Of a DNA stretch of 64,000 nt, positions 42,101-50,941 are shown piece by piece. Below the pieces are notes generated by a model. The model was not told the origin of the DNA. It made no database searches and saw nothing but the letters and a program-made list of their open reading frames with translations. The position numbers and the translations under genes are program-made. Position 1 is the stretch's first letter. Each line of letters opens with the position of its first letter. The stretch comes from Cliona cf. orientalis. Taxonomy: Eukaryota; Porifera; Demospongiae; Clionaida; Clionaidae. Where the stretch lies: assembly GCA_963930775.1 (NCBI GenBank), contig OZ005702.1, forward strand, positions 6,572,001-6,636,000. Reading direction: 5' to 3'.

Positions 42101-42387
42101 GATCCTAGCACAGTGGAGCTATACTTTGACGCCGACACAGGAAAGAAGAAAGCATCCTGTAGGGCGCTGTAACAATATGGAGGGCCCTCATTAGTACTCA
42201 GACAACTGGCGTTGGTGGACAGCACAGAGTCAGCAGTCGACCAGTACCACCTCCACGAGTAGACCTCGAACACTCCGTACTCTCCGATCAGTAGCCAGAA
42301 TAGAGAGAAACCGAGGACTAGCAACGTTCTCAACCGTTGCCTCAGGAACCTTCTCAAACGATTCTTCATCACACTAGTGCTCGACAT
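30186..42387 (-). CDS. MPPE1/PGAP5-like metallophosphoesterase, exon 1 plus cassette C
   Basis: Exons: 42041-42387, 32561-32726, 32219-32328, 32088-32154, 31073-31487, 30670-30789, and a doubtful last one at 30186-30208. Exons 1-6 give 408 codons, close to the ~400 of animal MPPE1, which removes a phosphoethanolamine side group from GPI anchors in the secretory pathway. Exon 1 encodes an N-terminal membrane helix (LLVLGFSLFWLLIGEYG) and FSDLH. Exon 2 has LLGDVFSNG, exon 3 has ILGDNDIGG, exon 5 has FSHVPLN and FSGHIHH, and exon 6 has the C-terminal helix. Exon 1 ends in phase 2 and joins exon 2 in phase. The third metal motif reads GDND where the family has GNHD. Intron 1 is about 9.3 kb and holds membrane-protein genes 4 and 5 on the other strand. 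Confidence 0.7.
31987..32007. repeat. G homopolymer in intron 4, cassette C
   Basis: A run of 21 G, paralogous to 26072-26088. Confidence 0.9.
32727..34160. other. Spacer between cassette C and membrane-protein gene 4
   Basis: Paralogous to 15639-17330. It lacks the 16727 hairpin, the LINE and the promoter insert. No gene is seen. Confidence 0.6.
34162..34206 (+). promoter_or_regulatory. Promoter of membrane-protein gene 4, AP-1-like site mutated
   Basis: The site reads TGAATCA (34162-34168) instead of TGACTCA. TATATAAAG at 34198-34206 lies 64 bases before the ATG. Confidence 0.55.
34262..36157 (+). CDS. Cysteine-rich multi-pass membrane protein 4
   Basis: 631 residues, intact, with signal peptide, cysteine motif (here CANGFGPS for CADGFGPS), about eight membrane segments and the EDHQTQQLLV tail. 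The extracellular region between residues about 65 and 120 differs most between copies (ANQISPLQCGQDGLLFLPYE here), whereas the cysteine motif and membrane core hardly change. In the proposed gene structure it lies inside intron 1 of the phosphoesterase, on the opposite strand. Confidence 0.8.
   Translation: MLQTTKLMYNNNIIIRLFIVLIIEVNTISAVDINSNVITIAATQKIISNSTEDSGTESQLLCSSLANQISPLQCGQDGLLFLPYEYCATFNEEIKLLSIFNCPYFQLDKYHGSHLLLQLPQNLSRLNDYMCSPLNRKGYLCSECANGFGPSVTSFGYRCANCTDTLYGVPLFLFLEFVPIIVFYIICLTFQISVTSAPMPCFIMYAQIIVVTFDFTTTNTPVLYKIIPRDYLDHRLDIKFILALYRVFNLDFGYYLLPSYCLSSKLKFIHEAYLGYISAFYPPLLILLTWICIELHGRNFKPLVWLWRPFHRCFVRLRRGWDTKSDIIDVFTTFLLLSCGKILYQTLLLLNHDEILNINLSGHRFISYQCLADQSISFGSTYHLLFVIPSVLIFCVCTIVPLLLLLLYPIRVFRSCLSKWHLNSIALNIFTEKVYGCYRNGLHGGRDMRYFSGLYFILRIMPFLIKLIVRPFSTYYATIHWYYSSTVFFAIALIVGITKPYKRAYMNHLDTLILSNLAVLYYTFVYGAHMLLLIRILLAIPILVFVTYTIIKTIKICLLGRSLPQCNCFKLVMRKITSLKTVTFSSEEEQQFTIDSPTAAQPLIEPTSTTLNYGSCVNIVSEDHQTQQLLV
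36262..36528. mobile_element. MITE, AGGCCAGACCAATT ends
   Basis: Inverted ends AGGCCAGACCAATTAATTAA and GTTGTTGC, matched at the right by GCAACAACAAATTAAATTGG then TCTGGCCT. The paralogous sequence after gene 5 (about 40630-40640, ACAGTATAACCATAGAGAG) lacks it. Confidence 0.75.
36529..37562. other. Spacer between membrane-protein genes 4 and 5
   Basis: Paralogous to 19440-20570. No gene is seen. Confidence 0.6.
37563..38048 (+). mobile_element. 5'-truncated LINE, second copy of the 20573 insertion
   Basis: Same protein fragment (CLKSWSSTYEELLTDSKLPT) and the same ATAAAC-rich tail and flanks as 20573-21056. It is one ancestral insertion carried along by duplication of the gene pair. Confidence 0.75.
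38275..38583 (+). promoter_or_regulatory. Promoter of membrane-protein gene 5 with the same insert as gene 2
   Basis: TGACTCA at 38275-38281, TATATAAAG at 38575-38583, with the ~265-base insert (about 38305-38566) between them. Confidence 0.6.
38635..40527 (+). CDS. Cysteine-rich multi-pass membrane protein 5
   Basis: 630 residues with the full layout of the family. The tail is shortened to SEDQQLLI by an in-frame loss of HQTQ-type codons, so the shared C-terminal tail is changed here as in copies 2 and 3. It is closest to copy 4 around the cysteine motif (CANGFGPS) and shares its 5' LINE and promoter insert with copy 2. The proposed phosphoesterase intron 1 also contains this gene. Confidence 0.8.
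   Translation: MLQTIKLMYNIIIRLFIVLIIEVNTISAVDINSNVITIAATQKITSNSIEDSSTESQLLCSLSATQISPLQCGQDRRGLLFLPFEYCATFNEEIKLLSIFNCPYFQLDKYYGSHIMLQLPQNFSQLNDYMCSPLNRKGYLCSECANGFGPSVTSFGYRCANCTDTLYGVPLFLFLEFVPITVFYIICLTFQISVTSAPMPCFIMYAQIIVVTFDFTTTNTKVLHKVIPSDNLDHRLGIKIILALYRVFNLDFGHYFLPPYCLSSKLKFIHGAYLGYISAFYPPLLILLTWICIELHGRNFRPLVWLWRPFHRCFVRLRRGWDTKSDIIDVFTTFLLLSCGKILYQTLLLLNRDEILNINLSGHRFTSYQCVADQSISYGSTYHLLFAIPSVLIFCICTILPLLLLILYPIRAFRSCLSKWRLNSIALNIFTEKVYGCYRNGLHGRRDMRYFSGLYFILRITPFLIKLITRPFSTYYATVTFHWYYSGTVFFAIALIVGITKPYKRAYMNYLDTLILSNLAVLYYTFVSEVNMLLLIRILLAIPILVFITYMIIKTIKICFIGRSLSQCTCLKLVMRKIISLKTVTFSSKEEQQFTIDSPTAAQPLIEPTSTTLNYGSCDNIISEDQQLLI
40528..41804. other. Spacer after membrane-protein gene 5
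   Basis: Contains scattered short repeats of GCGCTTAATAA type (about 40808-41230) and a ~27-base tandem pair (TATCAGGA.CTGGTAGCTTCC, about 41361-41412). An 80-codon frame on the minus strand at 40988-41230 has no match I recognise and may be transposon debris. Confidence 0.45.
41807..42015. mobile_element. MITE, TA-flanked, next to phosphoesterase exon 1
   Basis: Ends TACCGTAAAAGTTCTAATTA at the left and an inverted match at the right (23 of 24 bases over the longer arm). TA lies at 41805-41806 and 42016-42017. It lies in intron 1, 25 bases beyond the exon 1 donor. Confidence 0.85.
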
Positions 42388-42562
42388 GCTCCGCCCATCC
42401 AGTGATGGTTGGCTCCTCCCCTACATCGGTACAAAGGTCAGCATGGTACTACGAGCCCCTCCCCCTTTGTCGGTGCAATGATGCTGGATGTGGGCGCGCC
42501 TGTTTACCCAGTATTGTATATAGATCATCTAGGAGAGTCAGGCCTGCTACAGAAGATACAAA
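42388..42562. promoter_or_regulatory. Short divergent promoter region between phosphoesterase exon 1 and NLR gene
   Basis: Only 175 bases separate the two start codons, which point away from each other. It is less AT-rich than its surroundings. No TATA box stands out. A bidirectional promoter is the simplest reading. Confidence 0.5.
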
Positions 42563-45545
42563 ATGGCTGGAGAAGGTGTGTGTGGTATCATTTATAGCCT
42601 CGAGGAGCAGCTGTCCAAGTTCCCTTCTGAGCTCCTTGATCGTCCCTGTGCCGAGTCTCACTTTGGAAAACTGGTTCATGAGATAGATACTAAGAGCATG
42701 ATGCTACTGGCCACTGAACTGGAGCTATCGGCTGTCGAGGTAGACGACATTCAAACTGCCTGGCCGAGGAAGCCAGCCGTCCAGCGACTGGAAATGTTCA
42801 AAAAATGGCTACAGAAGAAACAGTCACAAGCCACCTACAGGTTGGTATTGATATGGATAAAAAAAAGCTGCTCAATCTAGTTGTATAATTATAGTGTTGT
42901 GTTGTATTGTGTACTGAAGCTTATTAGCTAATTTTCGATCATAATACTTTTAATTCACAAGCCACAAAGTGTGTGCAACAGTACACTGGGTGGTGATGTA
43001 CACGGCATTATTGTGTATGCATGACTGTCAAAACAATATTATTATAGTCACTAAGTGTGTGTGTGTGTGTGTGTGTGTGTGCATACATGCATGCACAATA
43101 ATGTAATTGCTGTAATAAATTAAAAATGAAACAAAAATGTTAGCATAACAACACAGTGTTAGTTTACACATTTGCACCACAGTGCATATTAATTACCATT
43201 GTACATTAATTTTGTATGATGTTGCCGATTTATAATCCATGCACATTAAAGGTTAAACTATATTACGTTAGTGTATGTTTTCTTGCTATAGGAGGCTTAT
43301 CACTGCCCTTCATGAAGTTAACAAAGCTGATATCATTGACAAGTTGCATGATATTCTGGTAAACTCCACTGTGCACCTTCAAGCAAACGTGCCTACCACT
43401 CAACACCAAAAGCTAATCTGGTACAGTGGCTACATAAAGGAGAGACACTCTCAGACCTACATAACTTTGGCCTCCAGCAAATGGCTACCCTCACCAACAC
43501 GAAAATTCTTTAAGCTGGCAATCATCAAGAAGGAAAGAATTCAACGTGGTGCACTGGATGATGAACTTGTCCGCATGACCTTACAAGGTCAAGTAGATGA
43601 CATCTTGATGAAGAAATCACCAATTGAGCTTAAGGATCTGTTCAGGAACACTGAAAGAGAGAGAAAAGTGATTCTAATAGACGGTGCTCCAGGTAGTGGG
43701 AAGAGTACACTGACAGTACACATCTGTCAGAGATGGAGCAGAGGTGAACTGTTTCAAGAGTTTACCATCGTCATACTTGTCCAGCTACGAGATCCAGCCG
43801 TGCAAAATGCACAAAGTATAGCGGACTTAATTCCTTGCAGAGATAGAGAAACAGCTCAGCAAGTGGCAAGTGCAATTACAGATGTTGATGGCAGGGGCAT
43901 CCTCTGGATCCTGGATGGATGGGATGAGCTCCCATCACACTTTCGAGATAAATCGTTTCTTAAAGAAATGATCTCACCTTCTCTTCACTCTCCCATCACT
44001 CAAAGCTCAGTGATTGTTACATCACGACAAATTACGTCAGGAGACCTCAGTAAAATCATATCGTCCCGAATTGAAGTGCTGGGTTTCACTTGGGAGGAGC
44101 AGAGGCAGTACTTCACTGAGTGTTTAAAGGGAGACACCAAAGCTGTGGACACACTAATGGAGAGACTGAGTGAAAATCCAGCCATTGAGGGCAGTTGCTA
44201 CCTTCCTCTGAATGCTTCCATTGTAGCCCATCTTTACCTGAGTGATGGCTCCCTCCCTCACACTATTTATGGCATCTATTCTTCCCTTGTCCAGCACTAT
44301 CTATCTCACTACCTGTGTGAACGACTGGGAAAAACGCAAGCTCAATTAACATCAATTGATAAGCTGCCACAAGAATTGCACACGCCTTTTAATCAGCGCT
44401 GTAAGTTAGCATTTACTGGAGTGTCACTAAATCAAATCACATTTTCTGAGGGTGACTTAAAGGCTGTGAAAGATTTAGCCATTATTTGTGAGGTTGGTCT
44501 TCTTCACGCCACACCAAGTATTCTATCGGATGGTAAAACATTGTATTATAACTTTATCCACCTATCTATACAAGAGATGCTATCAGCAGTTTACATCTCT
44601 CACACGCCCGCCAGTGAGCAGATATCTGCATTTGATTCACTTTTTAGTGAACCTAGATTTAGTAGAGTCTTCCAGTTTTATGCGACCATAACAAAGCTTC
44701 GCACATCAAGATCGTTCCTCAGCAAATTACCTAATTGGTTGTGTCCTGTTCCAGCAGGTGTGTTGGATATTGTCAGGAAAATCATCCAGAAGCAGATGAC
44801 TAAACCAATCATAGTGTCCCTCCTTCAATGCTTGTACGAGGCACAGGATCCATCTCTCTGTCAGTTTGTGGCAGAGCAGCGCAAGCTGAGAAAAGGATTA
44901 TATCTTAACAACACCACATTGATCCCAGTGGATTCACTTGCTATTGGCTATTTCCTTTGTTCTGTCACCCATGCTCCATGCAATAATATTATAGAGGAAA
45001 AATTCCAAGTGGATCTTGGCAACTGTTCCCTTGGAGATGCTGGCACTAAGAGCTTGATGCGAAGTATTCTCAAGAATGTACACCATCAGGGGACAGTGAA
45101 TGTCCCACTTAATTTCTTCCTATGTGATAATGAGATTCATGAAGAAGGTGCTTCTCACATAGCTGAGATGCTGAACAGTACGAGCATAGTAAGTAAATTG
45201 ATATTAAGTAGGAATCCAATAGGTGACAAAGGATTACAGGCAATATTCAAAGCACTGAAACAAAATAAAACATTGAAAATTCTCAGTGTCCACAATTGTG
45301 ATCTGAGTGATACTGGAGTAATATCATTAGCCGATGCACTGCAGACTAATACGACACTGGAGGTCCTAAACTGTACTAGTAATGAGGGCATAACCAAGAA
45401 TGGACTAGTTTATCTAGCAGATGTTCTTTCTAAACAATCTGGTCTAGTAAAAGTGTGGCTTCCCTCTCATTTAGAAGAGGATTCAAAGAAGAGCATTAAT
45501 GAAGCAAGAAAAAGAAATGGGCTCGCAGATATTGAAGTACACTGA
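42563..45545 (+). CDS. NLR-type receptor: DEATH - NACHT - LRR
   Basis: Two exons, 42563-42840 and 43292-45545, joined in phase at TYR|RLI (donor CAG/GTTGGT, acceptor CTATAG), giving about 843 residues. Residues 1 to about 115 form a death-fold domain (LATELELSAVEVDDIQTAW, MFKKWLQKKQSQATYR). A NACHT ATPase follows with Walker A GAPGSGKST at about 224-232 and Walker B LDGWDEL at about 300-306. The C-terminal ~150 residues hold leucine-rich repeats (LILSRNPIGDKGLQAIFKAL, LSVHNCDLSDTGVISLADAL). This is the animal NLR layout of cytosolic danger sensors, which is greatly expanded in sponges. Both ATPase motifs are intact. AATAAA lies at 45674-45679. Confidence 0.9.
43055..43081. repeat. GT microsatellite in NLR intron
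   Basis: (GT)13 or so in the single intron of the NLR gene. Confidence 0.95.
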
Positions 45546-45703
45546 CACTATAATAATGTACCAGTATAGTAGTACAATCATCATTGCATCCATGACAAAG
45601 ATTGAATACGTTATGATGTAATAACCATAGCAGGAAATGTTGTTAAAGCAAATGATTGGGTAAAGATCACCGAAATAAAAGCTTGCCTGTGGGCCTTTTA
45701 TAT

Positions 45704-46921
45704 GGAAGCCGAGAAGGGCACTCCGAAGCTTCGCCGAACTCGCTCCGAAGTCTCGCCGAACACGGTAGCTACTTCCACGCTTCGCCGAAGTCATCTCCGA
45801 AGCTTCGCCGAACTCACTCCGAAGCTTCGCCGATGCTTCGCCGGACTCAGCTCCGATACTTCGCCGAAGTCATCTCCGAAGCTTCGCCGATGCTTCGCCG
45901 AAGTTACCTCCGAAGCTTCGCCGAACCCAGCTCCGATACTTCGCCGAAGTCACCTCCGAAGCTTCGCCGAAGTTTTCAAGTAGACATTTTATTGTATTAG
46001 CGCTGCTGCACGCATAAAATTATTACCGTATAGCGTGAAACTTTCGAGGGAGAAAACTTTCGCGGAGCCATGATCCTACTATAGACTGCATGAGCATGCG
46101 CACAGGCAGCCCACCTATATGGCCACACCCACTGGAAGTTTCGAAGCAAGCAAGTACTATAAACAATCGTCTTTCTGATGAGCATGCACCTACACTGTAG
46201 AGACCATCGTGCGTGGCGTCAACTGGAGTATTCATACGCTCCACGCTTCGAATTCTTTTCGGGTTTGTTAGCTCTTTGTTAGCGGTAGCAACTGGTAGCC
46301 TCGTAACCAGGCCCTGGCATAACGGTAGATGATGGTCTCGCGCGCCACTAGCGAGACTAAATATATAGACGATTATCAGCTTAGGTAGCGTGGAGCTCTG
46401 CTGAAAGTATTTCAACAGGGAGATGGCTGACACTTAGCTTAGCTAGCCGCGTAGTTACGTACGTCGATATACGGTAGTGTGCAACAGCGCTAGTACAACT
46501 TGAAATGTGTCTTTGTAGTGTATGCTTCGTAAACGTAAATATATAGACGACTATCAGCTTAGGTAGCGTGGAGCTCTGCTGAAAGTATTTCAACAGGGAG
46601 ATGGCTGACACTTAGCTTAGCTAGCCGCGTAGTTACGTACGTCGATATACGGTAGTGTGCAACAGCGCTAGTACAACTTGAAATGTGTATGCTTCGGCGA
46701 AGCTTGTGAGATAATTCGGCGAAGCTTCGGAGGTGACTTCGGCGAAGTATCGGAGCTGAGTTCGGCGAAGCATCGGCGAAGCTTCGGAGGTGACTTCGGC
46801 GAAGCGTCGGAGTGAGTTCGGCGAAGCTTCGGAGATGACTTCGGCGAACCGTGGAAGTATCGTGTTCGGCGAGACTTCGGAGCGAGTTCGGCGAAGCTTC
46901 GGAGTGCCCTTCTCGGCTTCC
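45704..46921. mobile_element. Foldback-type element with long repetitive inverted arms
   Basis: Left arm about 45704-45985 and right arm about 46690-46921 are inverted copies starting GGAAGCCGAGAAGGGCACTC. Each arm is built of ~30-base units of the type TCCGAAGCTTCGCCGAA. A 9-base direct repeat CTTTTATAT flanks the element (45695-45703 and 46925-46933, with GTA between the element and the right copy). The centre has no recognisable gene. It lies just past the NLR polyadenylation signal. Confidence 0.8.
46358..46688. repeat. 153-base direct duplication inside the foldback element
   Basis: 46358-46510 is repeated at 46536-46688 (offset 178) with about one difference. It includes GCTTAGGTAGCGTGGAGCTC. 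Confidence 0.9.
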
Positions 46922-47096
46922 GTACTTTTATATTTATTACGGTGCTGGCCTTGGGTATTCAGATTGCTATATTAAATTTCCAACAGAGAGAGGGAGTTTC
47001 GCTTTATTGCCATAATATAATATTCTGTTATTATTATCATTATGTCATTATAATATTCCTCATAGCATGAAAATTAGCTATAATCCGATAATCATG

Positions 47097-47349
47097 AGCC
47101 CCATTTACACGTAGGCCTTAACTCGGGTCAGGATCCGCGTTAAACTAACTCGCTTATGTGTAAACGCGCTAATCCACTTGTAAACCGAATTAGTTGACCC
47201 GGGTTGTAACCCACATCCTGATGTGGATTAGAAGTGGGTTACGTGCATAGTAGTGGGCTATGAATATCTTAACTCGGGTCAAGCGCGCGCGTGTAAACGC
47301 GGTTTAATCCGGTTCAGTTTAAACTGGTTTGGTACGTGTAAACGGGGCT
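47097..47349. mobile_element. MITE with AGCCCC(A/G)TTTACACGTA ends
   Basis: Inverted ends at 47097 and 47349. The inside has repeated AACTCGGGTCA and GTGTAAACGCG motifs. A related half element (TTTAATCTGGTTCAGTTTAA then GTACATGTAAATGGGGCT) lies at about 53665-53711. The right end overlaps the stop codon of the first methyltransferase gene. Confidence 0.75.
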
Positions 47350-48658
47350 ATGGACTTCCACATGTGATAATAGCTGTTGTACGAGGCACCTTGTACTGCT
47401 CTGGCTTCCCTTCCGATATAGATGAGAGATAATCAATACAAGTCTGAGCAATAGCTGGAGGATAGCGGTCAGTCTTCGTGTGAGTGAGAAAATCGAAAAT
47501 ATACTTTTGATGGGACTTCGTGAAATCATCTTTAAAGGATTCAGTCAAATCTATTTCTCCCGCAATGACTTTCATCTCATATTTGATGCCCAAAGTGTTC
47601 AAGGATTCCAGGACAGAATCTGACATGTTCAGTGGCCACTCGTGTTCGTGGTGCCAGAACAGCTGGTAAAGTTGAGAATTGGCAGATTGAGATTCAACAA
47701 TGATTATGATCATGTGTCCTGTATGGTGCATCATAGTACATTAAAACCAATAAATTAAATACTGACTGTCCCATAAGCTATGTCATGCAGAGGAGATTGG
47801 TCACGATTTTTGCGGAACGTGCACTTAATTATCGCACACAATAATTATGCAATGTATTATATTTGTTGACTCAGCAGGTTGACCTTTCATTGTAAACGCC
47901 GTGCTCTAATTAGAATCCATGATCACTGTACGTCTTATATGTCAACAGGCTGTTGGCCCCAATAATTAAAATTATATGCTAATGTGTTGATAAAATTTGG
48001 TAGATTACCTCACATGTGTACGACGTACCATTTGGTTTCATGAGCTTGTGAGCATTACTGATTGCCTTGTTAATGTCCCTCATGTAGTAGAAGATGTGCT
48101 CAGCTAACACCAGATCACAGGGAGGAATATCAGCCTTAGAACAGTCTGTCTGCTCAAAATTAAGCACAGAAGTATCTGCTTTCACATTTCTCAGGGAACT
48201 CAGTTTCTCTCTTGCTTGCTCGCAGCATTTCTCATCAATATCCACCCCTATGTAATTGATTTCTATGCCTGGAAACCTCTCGGTGACGATCTGAAGCATG
48301 CTCCAGTCAGCTAGTCCATTACCACATCCAATGCTTAAGATTCTAAAGGAGTTTGTGGCCCTTTGTTTCAATAGATGGCAGATTTTTTCAGCCACTAGCT
48401 CTCGAATCATTTCATGATGACCTGCAGATGCCTGTCATATACAATATCGATGATGAATGCATAAAGCAGCTTAGCCAGGCTCCTAGAGATAAATTATTTA
48501 TTATGATAATAATTTACCTTTTTGACCTCATCATACTGTTCAGTATAGTCAGAGCCATGAACGGGACAGGGCTCCTCCGAAAGTGGTGCAGTTTCTGCCA
48601 GTAGATTGGCTAATTTGGTCAGCAGACACTTGGGAGAATCAGACTCAGGCTCCTCCAT
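47348..48658 (-). CDS. HNMT-like SAM methyltransferase 1
   Basis: Three exons: 48518-48658 (MEEPESDSPK.., 47 codons), 48029-48431 and 47348-47718, in phases 0 and 1; 304 residues against 292 for human HNMT. Exon 2 has the SAM-binding LSIGCGNG and the acidic GVDIDE, then DLVLAEHIFYYMRD. Exon 3 has the C-terminal part (HEHEWPLNMSDSVLESLNTL, HTKTDRYPPAIAQTC) and a final strand TTAIITCGSP. It is the most distant of the five copies. The position equal to human Gln143, which contacts histamine, is His, and the C-terminal Asn is not kept, so histamine may not be the substrate. The stop codon overlaps a MITE end. Exon 3 reads straight through to the stop, as in the other copies. Confidence 0.8.
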
Positions 48659-48810
48659 CACTGACTCGGGGTTAATTAACCACGTGTTTCCTGTCCAGCC
48701 TTTAATTAACCCACATTAATTTCCTGTATTATCGCGAGAACCATTTAATTTACATGATTGCATGATCTGGAGACGCTATACAGCTCTGCTTGAAGACTGC
48801 TAATAAATCT

Positions 48811-48916
48811 CTAAGGGAGCAACCACTGATGTAGCCTTGTCCCCAGGCCCTCCCCCCTCAGAAGGCCTGGTACCATTGGTCGACAATCGAGGCTACATCA
48901 GTGGTTGCTCCCTTAG
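48811..48916. repeat. Perfect 27-base inverted repeat, hairpin
   Basis: Arms 48811-48837 and 48890-48916, starting CTAAGGGAGCAACCACTGAT, are perfectly complementary. The 52-base loop holds a second small stem, CCAGGCC/GGCCTGG. It lies about 150 bases 5' of methyltransferase gene 1. Confidence 0.85.
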
Positions 48917-50940
48917 ATGGTGTGGGGTAGCTTTCAATGCATGTGAGAGCAATTATCCTACATTTTCAGCTGGGAGAGGCTACTAGCTGTGTAACACTAT
49001 TCATAGTAGTATTAGCTATATATATGCATGGTTGATCACATCATTATGGTAGGATTAAATTATATTAAAGCGATATCATTCGCAATTATTGACTTGGTTA
49101 TAGCCTTAATTGGTGCATATACCATAACAATTAATACTAATTACCAAATTGACAGATTTCCTATAATATTATTATAATATAACTATAGGTGTTGCTAGCT
49201 AGCAACTATCTATCTACATGGGCGTCGCCATCATGGCTCGGGCAGCGAATTGGATGGTGAGAGTATATGCTGGGCAAACAGGTCAGTCTGGATCAACAAG
49301 TGTTGGTGATGTTGGACCGTGATTTCCATGGCAGCACTGCCGATCTCAGGAAGACAACCTCAAAAAAGCAGGAGGAGTGGGACAAAGACCTTAATTCCCA
49401 AGGTCAGTTAAACCATAGGTAGGCTGCATGTGTAGCTATATTATACACGACATTGTATGATCTTACGACACCTGCATGATTGATAGATAAACATCACCAC
49501 AAATAGGATTACGATTATCGGCAGTATACATAGCTAGCACATGTGCATGATGAGGATGGAATTACTCAATTCAAGGGTTACTAGCATGCATGGCGTGATG
49601 TGGTTTCTGGTTAATAATTATGGTGCTCCACGTGCATCCCATACGAAGGCCTATGGCCCTTAGTCACTCCTGGAGCATAGATGTACTATTAAATTTTAGT
49701 TCATAATTATAGCCCATTGTCACGGCTACTCGCGATTCCCAATGAACGCGTACGGTCAAGACCTAATGGCTACAATACTATTCCAGTGGCCTGCATGGTA
49801 TTTAGTTTTCCTGGTAACCTAGAATCAGTGATGTTTCTTGAATTATTAGATTGCTCATAATGAAAACCATTCTACGATAGTAACATGGCTAGCAACCATA
49901 ATGCTTTCACTCTTGGTAATAGCTGGGAGTGATGGATGAGGTAAAATTCCTGCATTGCTTAAATATGTAAATTTCAAGGAAAGCTATCATACCATGATCA
50001 TGACCCTAGCTATAGCGAGGGGATATTATGGCTATAGTAGCTAGTCAGTATGAGTAAGACCCATGATTATGGTGTGCATATATAATTATAGCTACTTCAA
50101 AGTCCAATAACCTACAAGGTTTCAGCCACATGCATTACAGCACAGCTGCTACATCCTCTGTCTGGGTACAGCCCTGGCAACTCAGTGTTATCGGTCCTCA
50201 AAAACCACTATATAGACTTATAGTAGCTATTTCTCGCTTCTCTTGACAAACAACTGTCATGGGAAGGTCTGCGGTGAAGATGTAGTACACGATAGTTACG
50301 TAGCTAGCTAGCAGCCAATCAGTTTTCCAAGAGTTTCCAACAGGATAGGTTTCATGATGTACACTGGTTAGAGGGACTGAAGATTGTGGTGATTGGGTGA
50401 TAGTGAGAGTATACATAATTCAATAGTGATCTCAGTCTTAGAGTGGCTATGATAATAAATACAAGTATGCTATGCATTATTAATTCTATAATAATAATTC
50501 TGGAGCTATAATATTATATCTTTCAAGTAGGTACGTAGGCATAATAACCTGAGATTTGCTAAATCAATGATCACAATAACATTATTATGCATGACATTGC
50601 TCATACAATGTATGCACGAGTAAAATTTTACTATTGCACTAGCAAATTAGTTTTGTGGATGCACGCTAGCACTGTCCTTTTTTTGGATATAAGATGCAAC
50701 AACAGAACTGAAAAACCTTGAATCAAACATTAATCATACTATGTCACATGTCAGCATATATATTCATAACTAAGCTACCTATATATCTACTAACTTAAAA
50801 GTTACTATACACAATCATAAATTTTGTTCCTATAAAACATCATACAGACTAATATTATTACAAATACCACCTATAAATGACATAGCTATAGCTGTACATT
50901 GTTTCAATTATTATGTTGTGCAAAGAGTTCTTGAGTTGGT
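48917..50940. other. Spacer without a supported gene
   Basis: AT-rich and short on long frames. No domain or repeat is recognised. Confidence 0.5.
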
Positions 50941-50941
50941 A

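Noticed and set aside
45656..46000. Arginine-rich repetitive reading frames (RRSYLRSFAE type)
   Set aside because: They are translations of the GAAGCTTCGCC foldback arm in several frames at once, with no independent coding signal.
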